A stretch of 54,907 nt of DNA from Sulfurovum xiamenensis (GTDB lineage: Bacteria; Campylobacterota; Campylobacteria; Campylobacterales; Sulfurovaceae). The translations under genes were made by a program, and so were the position numbers. This document shows positions 50,332 to 54,907 of the stretch, in pieces. Location of the stretch: positions 25,586 to 80,492 of the forward strand of contig NZ_JAQIBC010000008.1 in the NCBI RefSeq assembly GCF_030347995.1, written 5' to 3'. How positions within the stretch are numbered: the stretch's first letter is position 1; the number at the start of each line of letters is the position of its first letter. Below the pieces are notes generated by a model that ran no database searches, was not told the DNA's origin, and saw nothing but the letters and a program-made list of their open reading frames with translations.

Positions 50332-51303
50332 CTATTTGGTCATTCTAAATCTAGGCAGATTTAAAAAATCAAACTTTTCACATAAGAGATTGACATCATC
50401 GTCTATAGATTCACCGATGAATATCATAATCGACCGTTCCGTATAATTCTCTAGCTCTTCGTATGAATCATTACCAAATGCATAGTTTATCACGATAGGG
50501 TTTGGAACATCTTTTGTTTTCACGACACCTTTCACCCTGTAAATACTTTTTGGAAGTGATTTTAACACTGCATCGACATCCGAGAATGCAATATCATCTT
50601 TTAAATAAACCACTTTTTGGGTGATCGAATCTTGTGCCGTATGGTCAAGACGTTCATACTCTTTTGCCAATCCGATAATCTCATCGACTTTGTAGACACC
50701 CTCAAAAACTTCTTTATGGACGATACCCTGTTGGGCTTGATTGATCACATAGTTATTAAATATCTTTTTACCTGTAAGTGTGTTCTTAATATTGTACTTT
50801 TCTTTGATCTCGATCACATCTTTCTTTACCGCTTCTAATTCATCCTCAGTTACCAGGTCAGTCTTATTGAGTACAAGGATATTGGAACCGCCAATTTGAT
50901 ATTTTGCCGTTGAATTCTCTTTATAGGAGTCAAAGTTTTTAGCATCGACAACACATATGACACCCTCAACAGAGATACCAAGGTTTTGAAGCGATAAAAA
51001 GATAGGAAAAGGCTCAGATGCACCTGAGGTCTCAACAAATATGATCTCAGGATTATATTTATTCATGATCTCTATGACACCGCTTTCAAACTCTTGAGCC
51101 AATTGACAACAGATACACCCTTCTGAAATTTCAAGTACTTCACTGTGTACATTCTTCAGTATATTGCCATCTACACCAATATCGCCAAATTCGTTTACGA
51201 TAATAGCCACTTTTTTATCGGAAAAATGTTCTTTGACTGTATTCGTGAGCATGGTAGTTTTACCAACACCTAAAAATCCCGTAAGTATAAATGATTGTAT
51301 CAT
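50332..51303 (-). CDS. COG0523/CobW-type P-loop GTPase (metallochaperone)
   Basis: A 323-residue G3E-family GTPase. Walker A GFLGVGKTTMLTN lies at the N-terminus; the metal-binding motif is EISEGCICCQLAQEFE (GCxCC, about residues 61-65); Walker B IIFVETSGASEPFP; NKTD guanine-specificity LVLNKTDLVTEDE; and a C-terminal CobW_C domain. Family members move Zn, Co or Ni to target enzymes, the partner usually being a neighbour. None is obvious here, and no zinc-uptake genes are near. A 112-bp gap with the por terminator separates it from porG. Confidence 0.9.
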   Translation of the reverse strand: MIQSFILTGFLGVGKTTMLTNTVKEHFSDKKVAIIVNEFGDIGVDGNILKNVHSEVLEISEGCICCQLAQEFESGVIEIMNKYNPEIIFVETSGASEPFPIFLSLQNLGISVEGVICVVDAKNFDSYKENSTAKYQIGGSNILVLNKTDLVTEDELEAVKKDVIEIKEKYNIKNTLTGKKIFNNYVINQAQQGIVHKEVFEGVYKVDEIIGLAKEYERLDHTAQDSITQKVVYLKDDIAFSDVDAVLKSLPKSIYRVKGVVKTKDVPNPIVINYAFGNDSYEELENYTERSIMIFIGESIDDDVNLLCEKFDFLNLPRFRMTK

Positions 51304-51380
51304 GTGTATGTACCTTAAAATTAAATTGTAATTGAGTGGAGTTTATTAATACGTAATGTATCGTATGTAGTGTTAAAGTA

Positions 51381-51405
51381 ACAACTGTGCTTAAAGCACA
51401 GTTGT
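51381..51405 (-). terminator. Terminator of the por operon
   Basis: A perfect 11-bp stem (ACAACTGTGCT/AGCACAGTTGT) with a 3-nt TAA loop lies 11 bp after the porG stop. Downstream is only weakly U-rich (TACTTTAACACT). It is the strongest hairpin in the window and ends the por operon. Confidence 0.65.
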
Positions 51406-51415
51406 ATGATTTGTA

Positions 51416-52117
51416 TTACTTCTTTGGAGCTTCCAACATTTGTTCGAAACCTACTTCTTTACACCATTCAGCAGTTAAGTCGAATGCTGCAGATGCAGTA
51501 TCAAGGTTTTTCTGGATCAGGTCCATTTTCTTTTTAAACTTTTTCTCAATAACTGAGTCAAGTGTAGCTGTACCACCTGAAGCTGTATATTTTTTAAGGA
51601 ATCTGTCTTTAATACCTTCTTCAATAGCAGGTTTACTAACAGTACCTAAAGCACCAAATAATGCACCCAACATTGCCATGTTTGTAGCAAGCTCAGTACC
51701 AGCTTGGTCGATAGCAAATTGAGTAAAGTCTCTAGTAAGAACTTTTACATTTAAAGAGTCAAGGTACTTTTTATCTTCATCAGTTAAAAGATCTATATCA
51801 GAGTTGATGATAACAAGACCATTCTCTTTAATACCAGCGTAAAAAGGCATAGTATATGATTTACCCATAGTAATAACTTGTGGGTGGTAGATCATAACGA
51901 TATCAGGGTAGATAACTTCCCCTCTATCGTAGATAGGCACTGTACCGATTCTTGTATAACTCTCAGATGGAGCCATTCTTTTTTCAGCACCAAAGAATGG
52001 GTTAGATACCGCGTAGTAACCTTCTGTGTCCGCTGCAGTTGCTGCGATATGTGCCGCAGTAACCGCTCCTTGCCCACCTAGAGCGGGCATTCTGATTTTA
52101 ATTGAATCTTTTGCCAT
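51416..52117 (-). CDS. porG: Pyruvate:ferredoxin oxidoreductase gamma subunit
   Basis: A 233-residue gamma subunit of a 2-oxoacid:acceptor oxidoreductase. It has the typical IKIRMPALGGQGAVTAAHIA start and a central VIYPDIVMIYHPQ. In the complex it forms the domain III that binds CoA. It is last of the operon, its ATG overlapping the porB stop by 1 bp, and is followed by the 51381-51405 terminator. The operon lacks a separate delta-fused gamma, since the ferredoxin subunit is encoded upstream. Confidence 0.92.
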   Translation of the reverse strand: MAKDSIKIRMPALGGQGAVTAAHIAATAADTEGYYAVSNPFFGAEKRMAPSESYTRIGTVPIYDRGEVIYPDIVMIYHPQVITMGKSYTMPFYAGIKENGLVIINSDIDLLTDEDKKYLDSLNVKVLTRDFTQFAIDQAGTELATNMAMLGALFGALGTVSKPAIEEGIKDRFLKKYTASGGTATLDSVIEKKFKKKMDLIQKNLDTASAAFDLTAEWCKEVGFEQMLEAPKK

Positions 52118-52986
52118 TATAAAAGTCCCTCTTTTTTACATTTTTTCAAGTATTCTTCTGCTTCTGGTGAAACATGTTTGTAAGATGCAAATCTATCTTT
52201 ATCTTGATCTTTCATTTCACCAAGTCCTTCATTCGCACTTAGTCCGATCTCAAGAATACAAGGTGTATAGATATTGAGGTAAGTCGGTCCGATTTCTCTA
52301 GCAACCAAGATCGCTTCTCTAACTGCTTTAGCTACTGCTTTTGGTGCAGAACCAGTCATGTTTACAGAATAGTGACAACCAGAAGTTTTAGCAAGTTCCC
52401 ACATTGGTACTTTATCAAACTTTTTACCAGTTGGTGCCATTTTAAATACTTGACCTTTAGCCGTCATACCAGACTCTTGACCACCTGTGTTTGCATAAAC
52501 TTCGTTATCAAAACAGATAGTTGTGATCTTTTCTTGTCTAAAGAATGATTGAAGTGTATAGTCAAGACCGATATCAACAGTCGCACCGTCACCCGCTAAA
52601 ACCACAACGTCTTTTTGCGTGTCCGGGAATCTCCACTCCAATACTCTTTTGATACCAGATGCAACTGCATTTTGGTTACCAAAGAGTGAGTGTACTGTAT
52701 GAAGTGCAATGTGTGGGAACATCAAAGATGTACAACCAGTTGAGTTTACAATAACTGTATCCTCAGGCTTAGGCAATGCAGAAAGTACATATCTTAATGT
52801 AGCCGCTTCTGGACATCCAGCACATAGTGAGTGTTCTTCAAGTAACTCTTTTGTTTCTGGGAGTTCTTTAATACCACGAGGTCTTTCTTGATTTTGCGCC
52901 CATGTAGCGTTTTCTTCAAGCTCAATGATCTCTTTTGGCATAATGTCTCTAAATTCAGGATTAATTTTATAAATATCTAATGCCAT
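52117..52986 (-). CDS. porB: Pyruvate:ferredoxin oxidoreductase beta subunit
   Basis: A 289-residue ThDP- and [4Fe-4S]-binding beta subunit. The ThDP/Mg site is VVLAGDGATVDIGLDYTLQS followed by DNEVYANTGGQESG; YANTGGQ is closer to pyruvate than to 2-oxoglutarate enzymes (which have GMTGGQ). Cluster cysteines are in HSLCAGCPEAATLRY and STGCTSL plus YTPCILEIG. It begins 1 bp after the porA stop. Confidence 0.92.
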   Translation of the reverse strand: MALDIYKINPEFRDIMPKEIIELEENATWAQNQERPRGIKELPETKELLEEHSLCAGCPEAATLRYVLSALPKPEDTVIVNSTGCTSLMFPHIALHTVHSLFGNQNAVASGIKRVLEWRFPDTQKDVVVLAGDGATVDIGLDYTLQSFFRQEKITTICFDNEVYANTGGQESGMTAKGQVFKMAPTGKKFDKVPMWELAKTSGCHYSVNMTGSAPKAVAKAVREAILVAREIGPTYLNIYTPCILEIGLSANEGLGEMKDQDKDRFASYKHVSPEAEEYLKKCKKEGLL

Positions 52987-52987
52987 A

Positions 52988-54190
52988 TTATGCTCCTTTT
53001 CCTGGATTAACTACTTCCATAACTTCTTGGATAATAGCTTCAGCAGGTAAACTCATACCACCCGCAACTCTTGGTCCTGCGTGAATGTTAACATCAACTT
53101 TTCCATAAAGCTTAGCTTTAACTTCGTTTGCTAACCAACCAACAACGTTGAATTCTGGAACAAATACATACTTAACACCTTCAAGTGCTTCTATAAGCTC
53201 TTCTTCTGGGAAAGGTCTGATCGTTCTTAGCTTGATAACTTTAGATTTGATACCAAGTTTCTCTAGCTCTCTTTGACCCTCTTTTGCTTGGTTAGAAGCA
53301 GTACCACAAGTAACAAATGCAATTTCAGCATCTTCGTTACCAGTAATATGTACCAATCCGTTAAGTAGGTGTCTAGCGTATCTTTTAGATCTTTCAACTG
53401 CAGATCTGATCTCCCACTGCCAAGATGCATGCGTAGCATAAGAGATATAGTTAGACTTCATAACAAATGGATCTCTTAGGAATCTTCCTGGAGGCATCTC
53501 AGAGTCTATTGGAGGTAGTGGAGCCGCATATGGATCATACGGTTGAAGTGCGATATCATCATCTGGTAGTTCAACAGCTTCACGAGTGTGGGATACAAAG
53601 AATCCATCTACTGCGGTAATAATTGGAACGTGAACATCTGGTTGTTCTGCAACTGTGAACGCTGCTAGTGACATATCAAATAGTTCTTGTACGTTCTCAG
53701 CATACCAGATCATACATCCAGTCTCTAGAAGGTATTGTACTTCCAAGTTGTCTGGCTGAATAGTAAGTGGGGAGTTAATACCACGTGCCATTAGTACCAG
53801 TTGCATTGGAGCTCTTGTACCTGACCACTGTGCAAAGTTTTCCATTGCTCTAAGTGTACCAGGACCTGAAGTAGTTGTAATTGTTCTAGCACCTGCCATT
53901 GAACAACCTGCAACCTCAGACATTACACCAAATTCGTTTTCACCACGGAAATAAACACCAACATAACCTTCAGCCCAAAGCTCACCGATAAGGTGTGCTG
54001 CTTCAGATTGTGGTGTAATTGGGTATGATACAGAAGCATCAACCGTTGCACGTTTAACAGCTTCTTTTAAAACCTCAGAACCTGTCATAAAGTGCTTAGT
54101 TCTAGGAGCTTCAAAAAGCATATGGTCTATAGAAACTAGTTTTTGTCCAGACCAGTTGTGTGTTTTAGTCATATCAGTAATTTTACTCAT
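52988..54190 (-). CDS. porA: Pyruvate:ferredoxin oxidoreductase alpha subunit
   Basis: A 400-residue alpha subunit. The PYR-domain start MTGSEVLKEAVKRATVDASV, SYPITPQSEAAHLIGELWAEG and SGPGTLRAMENFAQWSGTRAP are typical, as is the C-terminal transketolase-like KVIKLRTIRPFPEEELIEAL. With porB it makes the catalytic core that converts acetyl-CoA and CO2 to pyruvate with reduced ferredoxin, a CO2-fixing step of the reductive TCA cycle, or the reverse. It starts 9 bp after the CdhB-like gene. Confidence 0.93.
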   Translation of the reverse strand: MSKITDMTKTHNWSGQKLVSIDHMLFEAPRTKHFMTGSEVLKEAVKRATVDASVSYPITPQSEAAHLIGELWAEGYVGVYFRGENEFGVMSEVAGCSMAGARTITTTSGPGTLRAMENFAQWSGTRAPMQLVLMARGINSPLTIQPDNLEVQYLLETGCMIWYAENVQELFDMSLAAFTVAEQPDVHVPIITAVDGFFVSHTREAVELPDDDIALQPYDPYAAPLPPIDSEMPPGRFLRDPFVMKSNYISYATHASWQWEIRSAVERSKRYARHLLNGLVHITGNEDAEIAFVTCGTASNQAKEGQRELEKLGIKSKVIKLRTIRPFPEEELIEALEGVKYVFVPEFNVVGWLANEVKAKLYGKVDVNIHAGPRVAGGMSLPAEAIIQEVMEVVNPGKGA

Positions 54191-54199
54191 TCTTATCTC

Positions 54200-54769
54200 C
54201 TACTTTCCCAACTCAGCTTTTACTTCTTTAGCGATCTTGATGAATTTTTCAAGTTCGTGAGAGTGCTGGTCTCTTAATGTAGCCATTGCATCTTCATGCC
54301 CTGACAAACCACAGATTGCGATTGTATAACAATCAGTCTCTGCTCTTACAATTTTTAATGCAACGTTTGCATAGTGACAGTGAACACCAATGAAAATTGC
54401 AGCTTTAATGTTATTATGCCAAATTGTTAAGTTCGGGTGATTTGGGTTGATCTCAACTTCAGCATCAATTTTTGGATACTTTGGTCTGTAATCATACATT
54501 GGGATCATTTTAGCGTTAAGAACTTCTGACATCTCTTTAATAAGTGTAGCTTTTTTCTTCGCTTCTTCATTCCAACCATATAATACTTGAGGACCAGGGA
54601 AAATAGTTGCATTTTCACTTGTCAACATCACTCTTGCAACTTCTCTCATTGCAGTTTCTTCATCAACCACATCTTCCAACAAAAGTGCTTTCCCTTCTGG
54701 TGGTGTGATTACACCTTCATACGTAGCCGCAGGATACGGTGAATAATACGCAGGACCTTGGTTTGCCAT
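54200..54769 (-). CDS. CdhB-like accessory subunit of the POR complex (CO_dh domain)
   Basis: A 189-residue protein resembling the CO dehydrogenase beta / acetyl-CoA synthase epsilon (CdhB) domain, a Rossmann-like fold. Strands and loops: ATIFPGPQVLYGWNEEA, then WHNNIKAAIFIGVHCHYANVALKIV and YTIAICGLSGHEDA. It sits between the ferredoxin and alpha subunits, comparable to the extra small subunit (PorE/ForE type) of five-subunit oxidoreductases in Hydrogenobacter. No CODH gene is in the window. The family link is by memory and pattern. The ribosome-binding site TAGGAGAAG is 2-3 nt before the ATG. Confidence 0.75.
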   Translation of the reverse strand: MANQGPAYYSPYPAATYEGVITPPEGKALLLEDVVDEETAMREVARVMLTSENATIFPGPQVLYGWNEEAKKKATLIKEMSEVLNAKMIPMYDYRPKYPKIDAEVEINPNHPNLTIWHNNIKAAIFIGVHCHYANVALKIVRAETDCYTIAICGLSGHEDAMATLRDQHSHELEKFIKIAKEVKAELGK

Positions 54770-54795
54770 AACTTCTCCTAATTAAAAATTTAAAT

Positions 54796-54816
54796 TAAAT
54801 CTAGAGTCTAGATTTA
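54796..54816. repeat. 21-nt palindrome between the ferredoxin subunit and CdhB-like genes
   Basis: TAAATCTAGA, one central base, then TCTAGATTTA: a perfect 10-bp inverted repeat around a single nucleotide. It overlaps the stop codon of the ferredoxin-subunit gene. With no room for a large loop it could be a protein site or an RNA hairpin with about a 5-nt loop for processing or attenuation within the operon. Confidence 0.6.
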
Positions 54817-54907
54817 TTCTTCGTGACCAGCCATTTCCATCGTAATACAATTACGATCAAGCATATCAGAACAAACGTACACACAAAGTGCACACCCTTT
54901 ACATCTG
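54814..54907 (-). CDS. porD: Pyruvate:ferredoxin oxidoreductase ferredoxin (delta) subunit, partial
   Basis: The 3' end of a gene running off the window (its 5' end is missing). The visible 30 residues include CKGCALCVYVC, a C-x2-C-x2-C-x3-C [4Fe-4S] motif, then SDMLDRNCITMEMAGHEE and a TAA stop. This is the ferredoxin-like subunit that carries electrons out of the POR core, upstream of the CdhB-like, alpha, beta and gamma genes. It could instead belong to a longer fused gene, since only the end is seen. Confidence 0.8.
   Translation of the reverse strand, partial: RCKGCALCVYVCSDMLDRNCITMEMAGHEE

Noticed and set aside
50281..50364. Short plus-strand frame (about 27 codons) behind an AAGGG-like site, overlapping the end of the COG0523 gene.
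   Set aside because: It mostly follows the 50286-50308 hairpin and the reverse strand of a real gene, and its translation is not convincing. No support beyond one weak ribosome-binding site.
1..54907. Phage, insertion sequence, CRISPR or tRNA genes.
   Set aside because: No transposase, integrase, regularly spaced repeats or cloverleaf-like sequence was found in the intergenic gaps.

Overview
The window is about 55 kb of low-GC bacterial chromosome, coding on both strands with short intergenic gaps. It most resembles a chemolithoautotrophic member of the Campylobacterota (Sulfurovum/Sulfurimonas-like). The indications are a fused ResB-CcsA cytochrome c maturation protein (CcsBA), a multi-subunit pyruvate:ferredoxin oxidoreductase operon with a CdhB-like extra subunit (the kind used by the reductive TCA cycle), a CetB-like PAS protein, and DksA next to RlmH. 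The assignment is by gene content only. I found no rRNA or tRNA gene, insertion sequence, phage gene or CRISPR array.

Layout. 1-4.1 kb: mscL with a C-terminal zinc ribbon, a YjbQ protein and ccsBA. 4.2-10.5 kb: a tightly packed uvrA-polA-FGE-like operon. 10.5-13.9 kb: a signalling cluster (CetB-like PAS protein, roadblock-like protein, SixA phosphohistidine phosphatase, GAF/coiled-coil/degenerate histidine-kinase protein) whose leader looks like a cyclic-di-GMP-I riboswitch. 14.1-20.5 kb: a TauE/SafE transporter, dusB, a two-TM protein of unknown function, dksA, rlmH, a low-molecular-weight tyrosine phosphatase, cutA, a YbhB-like protein, a nitroreductase and a MerR-type regulator. 20.5-29.1 kb: a proline island, with catabolism (putA, putP) followed by biosynthesis (proB, proC, ppnP, proA); a long perfect inverted repeat lies between the MerR gene and putA. 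29.1-34.3 kb: a six-gene leftward run of an M42-like peptidase, a RimB-like retropepsin protease, RimK, an aspartoacylase-like deacylase, PPK2 and CorA.

34.5-49.3 kb: mixed metabolic genes, including an acetolactate-synthase-type ThDP enzyme with an aldehyde dehydrogenase, a secreted cupin, a patatin lipoprotein, a CaCA exchanger with a structured leader, an iron-dependent alcohol dehydrogenase, a YchJ-like protein, an esterase, DUF1289, leucine-rich repeats, a flavin amine oxidase, MdaB, pirin, YcxB and TRIC proteins. 49.4-51.3 kb: an ArsI/CadI-like protein with a cysteine-rich tail, a 55-residue membrane protein, and a COG0523 GTPase. 51.4-54.9 kb: the por operon, cut by the window edge inside its ferredoxin subunit.

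The most interesting parts are the riboswitch-led PAS/roadblock/SixA/pseudo-kinase cluster, whose sixA gene appears to start at ATC, and the RimK-RimB-peptidase-PPK2 run. RimK activity is linked to c-di-GMP in Pseudomonas, so the two could share a signal, but nothing in the sequence proves this.
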